52,857 bases of DNA from UBA5109 sp964606735. GTDB taxonomy: Bacteria; Pseudomonadota; Gammaproteobacteria; Pseudomonadales; Pseudohongiellaceae. The DNA is taken from the NCBI GenBank assembly GCA_964606735.1, contig CAZSHI010000014.1, positions 1 through 52,857 of the forward strand, written 5' to 3'. Below are positions 32,879 to 42,158 of the stretch, piece by piece. The first letter of the stretch is position 1; the number at the start of each line of letters is the position of its first letter. A program made the position numbers and the translations under genes. The notes under the pieces were generated by a model. It did no database searches and was not told where the DNA came from. It worked only from the letters and a program-made list of their open reading frames with translations.

Positions 32879-35829
32879 TACACTTCCTGGCCGGCCTTGA
32901 AAGCCCTAAAACTGTCTGCATTCTCTTCCAGGATAAAACTATCCGGATCAAGGTTCTGCTGCGCCTGTACTTTTTCTGCCTGATGTACCCTGCCAAAAGA
33001 GCGGGAAACCAGCCTGCCGGCACCAGCTGCACTGACATTTTCACGGTAATAGTTCTGCACATCATCAAGGCTTATCTCAGAAACAGCTTCACTTAATTCC
33101 AGCAGTGAGTCAGCAGCAAGCTCCTGCTCCAGAATATCATTCCAGAAACGGCTGCTCAGACTGCCTAGGCGCTGGGGTTTTTCCAGCAGGTTGTTCAGCA
33201 GACCGGCTTTTATGGCTTCAAACTCTGCTTCGGACATGTTGTCCAGCATGACTCCATAGGCACTGATGAAATTATCCGTATAGCTTTCCAGCGTAAGTGG
33301 GTCAGCCACTGGTGACTGGACATACATGACCAGACCACTGACATCCATCAGGCTCATGGCACCAGCGTTAACAATATAACCAAGCTGATTTTCGGTACGC
33401 AGGTCATCAAAAAACGGGGAGCGAATCATGTTACCCAATACGGCCAGGCGGGCCCGGGTCTGCAGACTGTCATCAGGCCCCTGCAAATATACGACCAGGG
33501 CAGAATCATCGTGGTCCACCTCCAGTTCCAGTACTACCCGTGCTGTGTCAGGCATGTCGACAACCGTGCCAAACGGCGGTAATTCCTGCTCTGTTGAACT
33601 GCCCAGGTAACGGCGCAATTCACTGACCAGCTCCAGTGCCTCCGCTTGCGTCACATTGCCGTGATACAAAGCATCTATTCTCAGATTCTGCATCATACGC
33701 GGGACAAAATTCAGCACATCATCAAAACTGACCTGCTCCAGCATCGCCAGCCGTTCATCATCAGACCAGTAAGGATCACTCAAGAGTTCCTGAACGGCGC
33801 CATAGGCACGCACGTAGGGATTCTGCAGCCTGGCATTTTCCAATGCCCTGATCATTTCAGTGCGAATGATATTGAAACGCTCTTCTTCAAAATCATGGGC
33901 CTGCAGGGTCTCCAGCACCTCTCGCAAGAGTATGTCTTGCTTGTCATTGTACCCCCCCAGATTCAGTGTAAATCCACGTGAACGGCGCCTTACCTGGTAG
34001 AAAACACCTGCCAGATTTGCCGGATATTCGTATTCATTGAGTTTGTCGTTAAGCAGATTGACCACCAGAGTGGAGAGAATGCTGTTCTCGAGCGAATCGC
34101 TGAACAGTGGAGTCATGGCATAGAGAAAAAAATTGGCACGCGGCAAATTGAAAATGTCGTCCTGTTCAAACCAGAGCCTCACGCCGTCCTCCTGCAGAAT
34201 CAGTGCTGGTTTTTCTACCATCGCCTGTAGACTCAGTGCTTCGACATCTCGCAGCTGTGTTGCCCTGATACGGATGTCTTCCGGTAAAAAGGGGTTGGGC
34301 TCGGGCAAAGCCAGGTTTGGGTTGATGGTACCTTCCAGCCAGGCTTCGGCACGTGATGCCGGCAGGGACGCATAGGTATACGGCGCGCTGTACCAGGGGT
34401 CTGTCTGTTCCGGCATGACAGACTGAGAGGTATAGGTAAGCAGCACATTATCCGGCCTTAATGCCGCAAGTATCTGCTCGAGAAAGTCGGGATTGAAGTT
34501 TTCCCAGGCATAAGGTGCCGCAATAATTTCCTCAAGAGGGTATTCCTGCATACGGCGTGACAGTGAACTGACCGCACTGATTGCCTGTGTCGCCTCCTGA
34601 AAATTAAAGCCCAGGTTCGCCATCAGCTGCTGTTCTTCGAAAAGCCAGCGCTGCAGGCCCTCGGCTTTCACCAGTTCAATGGTCTGAAACAGATAGCTAC
34701 TGATCTCATCAATATGGTTCTGGCCTTCTTCCGTAAGGGAAATATTCACTGAAAAGGTAGCATTGTCTTCATAGGAAATCCCGCCACCGGCGCTCAGGCC
34801 ATTGGCCCAGCCCAGGTCCCTCAGCAAGGACAAGAGACTGCCTTCACCCTCATGTCCGATCAGATTACCGATAAAGGCCGTCGGTTTCTCCCGGTAGCGC
34901 TCCAGGTGAACCGGTATCGGAAAGGTATAACTCAAACTGCGGTTGTTGCGAATGGGCTGGTACTGCAGGATGGCAGGCAATTGGCCTGCCAGAAACAGTG
35001 TCTCGTCAGTTTGTGGAGCTTCGCTTCCGGTATTGGCAATAGCAAAGAACTTGTCGCGTGCCATGCTTTCCAGCGCGTCCAGTGATTCCCTTCCCAGAAT
35101 GGCGACAGTCATCTGATTGGCCGAGTAATACTGCGCATAATGCTCGAGCAAGGCCTGGCGCAGGCTGATATCGGCCTTATCCGTCAAGGTATCCAGATTG
35201 CCGGTAGAGAACTTTGCCAGTGGATGTGCCTGGTTGATGATTTGTTTCCAGACCGAGTTGGAGCGGCGCCCATCATTCTGCAAATTCGACTGATACTCGG
35301 AATTTACGGCATTCTTTTCGCGGTCGACATATTCCTCATTGAATAGGGGGGCAATAAAAAATTGGGCAAAACGGTCCAGCGCCGGTTCCAGGTAAGCTGC
35401 TTCAATATCAAAGTAGTAGTTGGTGTTTTCATAGGCTGTATAGGCGTTATGAGAGCCACCATGGGATGAAATGTATTCCTGATATTCGCCAGATTCCGGG
35501 TATTTTTCGGTACCGAGGAACAGCATGTGTTCCAGGAAGTGTGCCAGGCCCTGAAATGCCAGCGGATCACTGTTGTAACCCGAATTGACATCCACCGATG
35601 CCGCCGCCGTTTCCGCCTGGGGATCAGAAATCAAAAGAACTTTCAGCTCATTGTCGAGCACCAGCGCCCGGTATTCACGCCGGTCATTTGGGCTTTTTAG
35701 GGGCGTCACATAAGTGAGTGCCGCTTCGATCTCAGCTGCTGGCTGTTGATTTTCGCTGCAGGCACTGAGCAATAAAGCACTCAGTAGCAGCAGATAAGAA
35801 GCTATAAGCCTGTTGTTTTTCATAGGCAT
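32854..35829 (-). CDS. M16 insulinase/pitrilysin-family metallopeptidase lipoprotein
   Basis: A 991-residue zinc peptidase like E. coli protease III (PtrA). The inverted zinc motif HFLEH is at residues 97-101, and the third ligand Glu is in REKNAVNSEYQSN about 70 residues later. Four M16 domains fit the length; the C-terminal half lacks the zinc motif, as expected. The N-terminus is a lipoprotein signal with lipobox LSAC (Cys24), so it is membrane-anchored rather than a soluble periplasmic enzyme like PtrA. ATG at 35823 is an alternative start. Last gene of a probable srkA-terC-peptidase operon (23-bp gap). Confidence 0.9.
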   Translation of the reverse strand: MPMKNNRLIASYLLLLSALLLSACSENQQPAAEIEAALTYVTPLKSPNDRREYRALVLDNELKVLLISDPQAETAAASVDVNSGYNSDPLAFQGLAHFLEHMLFLGTEKYPESGEYQEYISSHGGSHNAYTAYENTNYYFDIEAAYLEPALDRFAQFFIAPLFNEEYVDREKNAVNSEYQSNLQNDGRRSNSVWKQIINQAHPLAKFSTGNLDTLTDKADISLRQALLEHYAQYYSANQMTVAILGRESLDALESMARDKFFAIANTGSEAPQTDETLFLAGQLPAILQYQPIRNNRSLSYTFPIPVHLERYREKPTAFIGNLIGHEGEGSLLSLLRDLGWANGLSAGGGISYEDNATFSVNISLTEEGQNHIDEISSYLFQTIELVKAEGLQRWLFEEQQLMANLGFNFQEATQAISAVSSLSRRMQEYPLEEIIAAPYAWENFNPDFLEQILAALRPDNVLLTYTSQSVMPEQTDPWYSAPYTYASLPASRAEAWLEGTINPNLALPEPNPFLPEDIRIRATQLRDVEALSLQAMVEKPALILQEDGVRLWFEQDDIFNLPRANFFLYAMTPLFSDSLENSILSTLVVNLLNDKLNEYEYPANLAGVFYQVRRRSRGFTLNLGGYNDKQDILLREVLETLQAHDFEEERFNIIRTEMIRALENARLQNPYVRAYGAVQELLSDPYWSDDERLAMLEQVSFDDVLNFVPRMMQNLRIDALYHGNVTQAEALELVSELRRYLGSSTEQELPPFGTVVDMPDTARVVLELEVDHDDSALVVYLQGPDDSLQTRARLAVLGNMIRSPFFDDLRTENQLGYIVNAGAMSLMDVSGLVMYVQSPVADPLTLESYTDNFISAYGVMLDNMSEAEFEAIKAGLLNNLLEKPQRLGSLSSRFWNDILEQELAADSLLELSEAVSEISLDDVQNYYRENVSAAGAGRLVSRSFGRVHQAEKVQAQQNLDPDSFILEENADSFRAFKAGQEVYQFNTGIN

Positions 35830-35852
35830 GGTTGACTGTATCAGCCCCGTGT

Positions 35853-36599
35853 TTAAGCAGGAATGTGCTTTTGTAATTGCAGTGCCCGTGTCTGGCGTTT
35901 TTTCCTGACCCGCATGTTAAGCATTTCAACGCCAATGGAAAAAGCCATGGCAAAATAAATGTACCCTTTTGGCACGTGAACATCAAAACCTTCGACCACC
36001 AGCGTAAAGCCAACCAGCATCAGGAATGACAATGCCAGCATCTTGATGCTCGGGTTGGCTTCAACAAAATCACTAATCGGCGTTGCAGCAAACAGCATGA
36101 CGATAATGGCGATAACAATGGCAATGACCATGAGACTGACCTGTTCCACCAGGCCCACGGCTGTGATGACCGAGTCCAGCGAGAAGACTAAGTCCAGCAG
36201 GGCAATTTGAGCAAGCACTGAAAAAAATGAACTTGCCCTGGATTGCTGTTCAGCTGATTCCTCCAGCTCAAGCGCATTATGAATCTCCTGGGTTGCCTTG
36301 CTCAGTAAAAAAAGACCACCGGCAATAAGGATAATATCTCTGCCCGAAAATGCCTGCCCAACGATTTCAAACAAAGGATCGACCAGGCGCATCACCCAGA
36401 CTATGCTGAACAGGAGGGCCAGTCTGCCGAGCAAGGCCAGTCCCAGCCCAAGTCTACGCGCAAGCAATCGCTGTTCGCTGGGCAAACGGGAAACAATAAT
36501 TGACAAGAAAATAATATTGTCTATGCCCAGAACAATTTCCAGTGCCACCAGTGAAGCCAGCGCTACCCAGGCTTCCGGTGAAATCAGCCATTCAAACAT
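35853..36599 (-). CDS. TerC-family integral membrane protein
   Basis: A 248-residue protein with seven hydrophobic segments. The conserved acidic pairs of TerC in the membrane are visible: EIVLGIDNIIFLSI near residue 21 and LLDLVFSLDSVITAVG near 135. They are proposed metal-binding sites (Mn2+ export in characterised relatives). The C-terminal RVRKKRQTRALQLQKHIPA is basic and cytoplasmic. A YkoY/TerC-type riboswitch was not seen upstream; the gene instead follows srkA by 26 bp. Confidence 0.9.
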   Translation of the reverse strand: MFEWLISPEAWVALASLVALEIVLGIDNIIFLSIIVSRLPSEQRLLARRLGLGLALLGRLALLFSIVWVMRLVDPLFEIVGQAFSGRDIILIAGGLFLLSKATQEIHNALELEESAEQQSRASSFFSVLAQIALLDLVFSLDSVITAVGLVEQVSLMVIAIVIAIIVMLFAATPISDFVEANPSIKMLALSFLMLVGFTLVVEGFDVHVPKGYIYFAMAFSIGVEMLNMRVRKKRQTRALQLQKHIPA

Positions 36600-36625
36600 G
36601 TCATCATCTCCAGTATCTGTATTAT

Positions 36626-37618
36626 CTAATAAAGATGCAGGGGGGGCTCATCCAGTGCTGCCAGCTGCTCGCGCAGCTCCAGAATGTGCTCGGCCCAGTA
36701 CTTGCCAGTATTGAACCAGGGGAAATTAAGCGGAAATGCAGGATCATCCCAGCGCCTTGCCAGCCAGGCACTGTAATTCATCAGACGCATGGTTCTGAAA
36801 CTTTCCATTAACACCAGCTCGGCCGGATTGAAATGGTAAAATTCATCATAACCCTCGATCAGCAGTGCCAGCTGGCGCATGCGCTGTTGCCGCTCACCCG
36901 AGAGCAGCATCCACAAATCCTGCAATGCAGGCGCCATCATGCAGTCGTCCAGGTCGACAAAATGGGCTGCCCCATCACGCCAAAGGACATTACCTACGTG
37001 ACAGTCACCGTGAACCCGAATGAATCTGGGCTTACTGCTCTCACGTTCAAGCACATGCATACGTGAGATAAGATCCTGGCTTAGGGACTCATAAGCCTCT
37101 CGTAATTCCAGTGGTAAAAAATCATGCTCGAGCAGATAGGCGGCACTTTGTTCGGCAAAGCGCTCTATCGTAAAGGCTGGCCTGGTCTGGAATTCTTGCA
37201 TGGCACCTGCCTGATGCAGGCGGCCGAGAAAGCGTCCCATGACCCTCAGGTTATCCGGTCGATCAAACTCGGGGGCATGCCCGCCCTTGCGCTCGAATAT
37301 GGCAAAGCGGAAACCCTCAAACTCCAGCAGGGAGTGCCCATCGGACTGCCTAAGTGGAGGCACCACCGGAATCTCAAGATCTGCCAGCTCCAGCGAAAAA
37401 TCATGTTCTTCCTGAATCTGTGCGCTGCTCCAACGTTGTGGACGGTAAAATTTAACAATTACAGGTGAGGCGTCTTCAACACCCACCTGATAGACACGAT
37501 TTTCATAGGAGTTCAGCGCCAGAATCCTCGCATCACTCGACAAACCGCTGCTTTCAACAGCGGCGATGACCAGTTCCGGGCTGAGTTTGGCAAAAGGATG
37601 TGTGAAACCTGCTTCCAT
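36626..37618 (-). CDS. srkA: Stress-response Ser/Thr kinase SrkA (YihE)
   Basis: A 330-residue eukaryotic-like kinase of the APH/choline-kinase fold that protects cells under stress in E. coli. Features: ENRVYQVG with VIVKFYRP (ATP-binding Lys), catalytic loop IRVHGDCHVGNVLW, metal-binding FVDLDDC, and YSAWLARRWDDPAFPLNFPWF, the C-terminal signature of SrkA. Length is canonical. It is divergent from hemH (64-bp gap) and heads the run with terC and the M16 peptidase. Confidence 0.92.
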   Translation of the reverse strand: MEAGFTHPFAKLSPELVIAAVESSGLSSDARILALNSYENRVYQVGVEDASPVIVKFYRPQRWSSAQIQEEHDFSLELADLEIPVVPPLRQSDGHSLLEFEGFRFAIFERKGGHAPEFDRPDNLRVMGRFLGRLHQAGAMQEFQTRPAFTIERFAEQSAAYLLEHDFLPLELREAYESLSQDLISRMHVLERESSKPRFIRVHGDCHVGNVLWRDGAAHFVDLDDCMMAPALQDLWMLLSGERQQRMRQLALLIEGYDEFYHFNPAELVLMESFRTMRLMNYSAWLARRWDDPAFPLNFPWFNTGKYWAEHILELREQLAALDEPPLHLY

Positions 37619-37682
37619 GAATCATTTCACTGTGAAAAAGCGCTACAATGGCCGATTAAAACAGACTCACAGAATAATAGAT

Positions 37683-38717
37683 ATGCAGGACAAAGCCGTA
37701 CTACTGGTCAATCTCGGAACCCCTGACTCGCCGGAAATTCCTCAGGTCAGGCAATATCTCAGACAGTTTCTGATGGACCCCTATGTTATCCAGCTTCCCT
37801 GGCTCCTTCGCGCACTGATCGTGTATTTGCTGGTATTGCCAAGGCGTCCAGCGACAAGCGCCCATGCCTATCAATCAGTGTGGACAGAAGATGGCGCACC
37901 CCTGCTGGTGCTGTCCAGAAAACTGCAGGCTGCCCTGCAGTCAAAAGTTAGCCTGCCGGTCGGTCTGGCCATGCGCTATGGCAATCCTTCCATCGCTAGC
38001 GAGCTGAGCAGACTGAGTGCTGAGGGTATCCGTGAGTTACTGGTCATACCACTTTATCCGCATTACGCTGACAGTACAGTGCTTACCGTTATTCAAGAAG
38101 TCGAACGCACGGTTCGTGATAGCAAACTCCCGATTAATTTTTCGGTGCTGCCCCCTTTTTATAACAATGATGCATACATTCATGCACTAAACACTTCAGC
38201 ACAACCAGCGCTTGAGCAGGACTATGACCATGTACTGTTCAGTTATCACGGACTGCCTGAATCGCATATCACCAAAGCAGACCCGACAGGCTCACACTGC
38301 CTTAAAAGTGACAACTGCTGCTCCAGCCCCTCTCCTGCTCATGCGACCTGCTATCGTCATCAGGTCATCAGCACAACCCAGTGTTTTGCCAAGCAGGCGG
38401 GTTTGAAGGAGGAACAGTACACAATTGCCTATCAATCCAGGCTTGGAAGAGCCAAATGGCTGGAACCCAGTACCGAAGACACTTTGGTTAAACTGGCCCG
38501 GCAAGGTGTCAAAAAACTGCTGGTCCTGTGCCCGGCTTTTGTCACAGACTGCCTGGAAACCCTGGAAGAAATAGATATTCAGGGAAGGGAAACATTCCTG
38601 GCTGCTGGCGGTGAAGATCTGCTATACCTGCCATGCCTGAATGACAATGCCGAATGGGTAAACTGTCTGGCGGGCTGGATTGATAAGACATTCAATGATG
38701 GCAGCGACCTGAGTTAG
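37683..38717 (+). CDS. hemH: Ferrochelatase with internal four-cysteine motif
   Basis: A 344-residue enzyme inserting Fe2+ into protoporphyrin IX, the last step of heme synthesis. It opens with AVLLVNLGTPDSPE; the catalytic His189 is in FSYHGLPESH, and LVLCPAFVTDCLETLEEI is the second active-site block. Cys206, Cys212, Cys213 and Cys223 cluster in HCLKSDNCC...CYRHQ, where many ferrochelatases have GDPY-C. Internal four-Cys clusters are reported to ligate a [2Fe-2S] in one ferrochelatase class. ATG at 37683 is preferred over 37566, which would lie inside divergent srkA. TACAAT (37644-37649) is a possible -10. Confidence 0.94.
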   Translation: MQDKAVLLVNLGTPDSPEIPQVRQYLRQFLMDPYVIQLPWLLRALIVYLLVLPRRPATSAHAYQSVWTEDGAPLLVLSRKLQAALQSKVSLPVGLAMRYGNPSIASELSRLSAEGIRELLVIPLYPHYADSTVLTVIQEVERTVRDSKLPINFSVLPPFYNNDAYIHALNTSAQPALEQDYDHVLFSYHGLPESHITKADPTGSHCLKSDNCCSSPSPAHATCYRHQVISTTQCFAKQAGLKEEQYTIAYQSRLGRAKWLEPSTEDTLVKLARQGVKKLLVLCPAFVTDCLETLEEIDIQGRETFLAAGGEDLLYLPCLNDNAEWVNCLAGWIDKTFNDGSDLS

Positions 38718-38761
38718 GACTGCCTGACACTGAGTCATGGCAATAGTGCCGGCATTAGTAA

Positions 38762-39184
38762 TTAATGCGCTAGAGAAATCTTCTGTTGTGCTTTGTTGTC
38801 TATGACGCGCAGACTCGCCAGTTGATTCAACAGGCGTTCCTGAACATCCGCCTCCAGATCGATAAAACGCAGGACCAGTTGATAGCGGTCACGCGACAAT
38901 CGCCGATGTGTCAGAACCTGTGTTTTCAACTTGAAGGGCCTGGATACTTCTGCAATGGCAAAGCTTATATCGCAGGTATGGGGGTAGGCATTCTGACCCA
39001 GAATCGCCTGAATCAGGGCATCATCACAGCTTAGCTCAAAAGCGCGCAAGGAAATATTGATACTGCGTGCAGTGTATTCCCCTGTCGCGCCGCCAGACTC
39101 AATCTGAATTTTTACCTCGGTGTCTATGGCACAGCGCGGCAGTATTCGTCTTTCGCTAAAGGGAATCTGCTTCTCTATGACCAT
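38762..39184 (-). CDS. PilZ-domain-like protein
   Basis: A 140-residue protein with one PilZ-type beta-barrel. The c-di-GMP contact RxxxR is present as SERRILPR, and the second motif (D/N)xSxxG appears as NISLRA, with Ala in place of Gly. Binding may therefore be weakened. A short C-terminal helix (DLEADVQERLLNQLASLRV) follows. ATG at 39184 has GAAGG 8 nt upstream; an in-frame TTG at 39199 is less likely. No catalytic or flagellar partner is adjacent. It converges with hemH. Confidence 0.7.
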   Translation of the reverse strand: MVIEKQIPFSERRILPRCAIDTEVKIQIESGGATGEYTARSINISLRAFELSCDDALIQAILGQNAYPHTCDISFAIAEVSRPFKLKTQVLTHRRLSRDRYQLVLRFIDLEADVQERLLNQLASLRVIDNKAQQKISLAH

Positions 39185-39376
39185 GTCTGTTACCTTCAAG
39201 ATGTTTTAAGGCTTTATAGGGCACCATGTTAATTCGGCAATCACAAAAAAAAGTGAGGTGATTCAAAAACTTAGGACATTACCTCAACAGGGAGAGACTG
39301 TAGCTCAATGACTGGCAAAGCACAAAAGGAAATACAGCAAAGCAAGCACCCGCAAGGCAGCCTGCATAGGAACCGG

Positions 39377-41485
39377 CTAAGTCCTGTTGCGATTCCTTTG
39401 TCGGCGCGGACCTTTAGTGCTCCTGCTGGCGGCCGGAACCAGCTGTTCCTTGCCATTGCCGATCAGATCCTGCCGCCCCATTTGCATCAGCGCTTCGCGT
39501 AAGAGTGGCCAGTTCGCCTCATCATGGTAGCGAAGAAAAGCCTTTTGCAGGCGCCGTTGTGACAGCTCTTTCGGGATATAAAGCCGCTCGCTTTTGTAGC
39601 GAAGCTTCTTCAGTGGGTTCCTGCCAGAAAAATACATTGCCGTAGCCAGTGCCATGGGTGAAGGATAAAAAGTCTGTACCTGATCCGGTTTGAATTTATG
39701 CTTTTTCAGCCAGAGCGCCAGTTGCAGCATGTCCTCATCCCGGGAACCCGGGTGGGCCGCGATAAAGTACGGAATCAGGTATTGTTTTTTACCTGCCTGC
39801 GCAGAAAACTCATCGAACAGGTTTTTAAAAGCTTCATACAGATCGATGCTGGGTTTCATCATTTGCTGCAAAGGTCCGTCTTCACTGTGCTCCGGTGCAA
39901 TCTTCAGATACCCTCCCACATGGTGAGTGACCAGTTCACGAATGTATTCTTTATCACGCAGCGCCAGGTCATAACGCAGGCCGGAAGCGATGAGAATTTT
40001 TTTAACACCCTTGATTTTTCTGGCCTCACGATAAAGCTGTGTCGTTTGTGAATGATCAGTCTTTAAGTGCTTGCAGATACTCGGATAAACACAGGATAAA
40101 CGGCGACAACGCTTTTCGATTTCCGGACTCTGGCAGTTTAATCCATACATGTTAGCCGTTGGTCCACCCAGGTCGGAAATGACACCGGTGAAACCAGGCA
40201 CCTTTTCCCGGATCTGCTCAATCTCCGCCAAAATAGATTCTTTTGAGCGACTTTGAATGATTCTGCCTTCATGTTCGGTAATGGAGCAAAAACTGCAGCC
40301 GCCAAAACAACCCCGCATGATATTCACCGAGGTCTTTATCATGTCATAGGCAGGTATCGGTGCCTCACCGTAATGAGGATGGGGGCGTCGCTGATAAGGC
40401 AGGTCAAACACGGCATCAATTTCAGCGGTACTGAGCGGAACTGGCGGGCGACTTACCCAGATTTCGCGTGTCCCGTGCTTCTGCACCAGTACCCTGCCAT
40501 TATAGGGGCTAGCTTCCTGATGCAGCACCCGCGAGGCATGTGCATAAAGCACCGGGTCATTTCTCACTTTTTCAAAGGAAGGTAGGCGCACACAAGTTTT
40601 TTCCAGGGAAAGTTCATGCTTTCCCTGCAAGGGCAGCGGAATGATTCTGACTGCCTGCTCATCCCTGCTTTGTGTCGCCTCCCCGTTTTGTGCCTGCTTG
40701 TATTCATAGGGATTGGGCATCTGATCAATTTTGCCAGGCCAGTCTATTCGGGTGGAGTCGATTTCTGTCCAGCCTGCGGGAACGGATTCCCTGATAAGTA
40801 CCGTGCCACGAATATCATGCATCTCCTCAATGCTGCGACCCTCAGCTAGCCCATGCGCAATAGCTGCTATGGCTCTTTCAGCATTGCCAAACAGCAGGAT
40901 ATCTGCACCCGAGTCGATCAGCAGGGATTGCCGGACCTTGTCACTCCAGTAATCGTATTGCGCAATACGCCGCAAGCTGGCCTCAATGCCACCGACGACC
41001 AATGGGACATCCTTGTAGGCTTCACGGCACTTTTGCGAGTAAACAATCACTGCCCGGTCCGGTCGCTTGCCACCCTCGTTATTGGGGGTATAGGCATCAT
41101 CACTGCGCTGGCGCAGGTCGGCGGTGTAACGGTTAATCATGGAATCCATATTGCCGGCGGTAATACCGAAAAACAGATTGGGTTTGCCGAGCGCCATAAA
41201 GTCTTCACAGCTCTGCCAGCGCGGCTGCGCGATAATGCCTACCCTGAAGCCCTGGGCCTCAAGAAAACGGCCAATGACTGCCATTCCAAAACTGGGATGG
41301 TCCACATAGGCATCACCGGTGACGATGATGATGTCACAGGAATCCCAACCCAGTTCATCCATCTCCTGCCGGGACATCGGTAGAAATGGTGCTGTTCCGT
41401 AACATTCTGCCCAGTATTTTGGATAAGAAAAAAGGCTAGGAGCATTATCCTCGCTGACCTTTGCGTTTGCTGAAGGTTTTGTCAT
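39377..41485 (-). CDS. YgiQ-family radical SAM protein
   Basis: A 702-residue protein of the YgiQ family. The N-terminal cobalamin-binding-like region (DIIIVTGDAYVDHPSFG, residues about 52-68) is followed by the radical SAM cluster in RGCFGGCSFCSITEHEG (Cys-X3-Cys-X2-Cys). GGPTANMYGLNC, a Cys-rich CRRLSCVYPSICKHL segment, the LKIAPEHSEDG stretch and a basic C-terminal tail ending RQRNRNRT also fit. Cys clusters beyond the SAM motif suggest a second Fe-S site. The reaction is not known. Monocistronic by appearance. Confidence 0.9.
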   Translation of the reverse strand: MTKPSANAKVSEDNAPSLFSYPKYWAECYGTAPFLPMSRQEMDELGWDSCDIIIVTGDAYVDHPSFGMAVIGRFLEAQGFRVGIIAQPRWQSCEDFMALGKPNLFFGITAGNMDSMINRYTADLRQRSDDAYTPNNEGGKRPDRAVIVYSQKCREAYKDVPLVVGGIEASLRRIAQYDYWSDKVRQSLLIDSGADILLFGNAERAIAAIAHGLAEGRSIEEMHDIRGTVLIRESVPAGWTEIDSTRIDWPGKIDQMPNPYEYKQAQNGEATQSRDEQAVRIIPLPLQGKHELSLEKTCVRLPSFEKVRNDPVLYAHASRVLHQEASPYNGRVLVQKHGTREIWVSRPPVPLSTAEIDAVFDLPYQRRPHPHYGEAPIPAYDMIKTSVNIMRGCFGGCSFCSITEHEGRIIQSRSKESILAEIEQIREKVPGFTGVISDLGGPTANMYGLNCQSPEIEKRCRRLSCVYPSICKHLKTDHSQTTQLYREARKIKGVKKILIASGLRYDLALRDKEYIRELVTHHVGGYLKIAPEHSEDGPLQQMMKPSIDLYEAFKNLFDEFSAQAGKKQYLIPYFIAAHPGSRDEDMLQLALWLKKHKFKPDQVQTFYPSPMALATAMYFSGRNPLKKLRYKSERLYIPKELSQRRLQKAFLRYHDEANWPLLREALMQMGRQDLIGNGKEQLVPAASRSTKGPRRQRNRNRT

Positions 41486-41702
41486 CCGGTGATTTTATCA
41501 GTTTATCGGGGCAATAAGCGATGAACAGTACTGTTTAGGCTGACAATCAAGCAGGCCTGGCTGGCTTCACTGAAAAATGGCTTGCTTCTGGCATGATGCG
41601 CCTCAGATAAGCGGCAAATGTGATAGTAAGAAATGGAACTCACCACGTCAGCTGGCTGAACTGGCCTGTTCTTTTAAGCAATTTCAGGCAAGCACAGCAG
41701 CT

Positions 41703-42044
41703 TTAATGGGACTGCTTGCCCCCAGGTGGGGTCACCAGTGTTGGAAAAGGCATGACTTTTTCGCCGTTGGAAATTTTGGCAATGCCTTCCTTTTCAACTT
41801 CGTCAATTCGAATAATGGCCTGCATCGGGATGAAGCTGCGTTTGACCCCTTTAAATTCCGCCTTCAACTTTTCCTCGGAAGGATCCACGACCATCTGTGA
41901 ACGCTCGCCAAAGACAAAATCCTCGATTTCGATAAAGCCCCACAGATCGCTCTGATAGACTTCCTCGGCGTAGATCTCATAGATCTCGCCCTTGTTAAGA
42001 AAGGTGACTTTGAAAATCTTTTTAACTTTTGCTGATTCGGACAT
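41703..42044 (-). CDS. DUF1820-family protein
   Basis: A 113-residue soluble protein: KKIFKVTFLNKGEIYEIYAEEVYQSDLWGFIEIEDFVFGERSQMVVDPSEEKLKAEF is the conserved core. It ends in a Pro/Gly tail. DUF1820 genes often lie beside miaB in gammaproteobacteria, as here, where they are divergent. Function unknown. Candidate starts are ATG at 42044 and 42056 and an in-frame TTG at 42059; none has a strong ribosome site. Confidence 0.82.
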   Translation of the reverse strand: MSESAKVKKIFKVTFLNKGEIYEIYAEEVYQSDLWGFIEIEDFVFGERSQMVVDPSEEKLKAEFKGVKRSFIPMQAIIRIDEVEKEGIAKISNGEKVMPFPTLVTPPGGKQSH

Positions 42045-42158
42045 GCAGGTACTCATCAAATGGTCTGTATCTGGGACTTAAATAAGGGCAGACATCGCCT
42101 TTTCAAGGGCTAATGGCTATAATTCGCCCCCTATTCCGACCCGGTTTTACCCTAGCTT

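Noticed and set aside
39254..39286. TGAGGT/ACCTCA inverted repeat upstream of the PilZ gene
   Set aside because: Arms are 6 bp and 21 nt apart, with no promoter context; expected by chance at this length.
39308..39502. 64-codon plus-strand ORF at the ygiQ 3' end
   Set aside because: Most of it overlaps ygiQ antisense, its ribosome site is poorly spaced and there is no conserved motif.
41486..41702. 217-bp gap between ygiQ and DUF1820
   Set aside because: No ORF, hairpin with T run, or recognisable site that could be supported.
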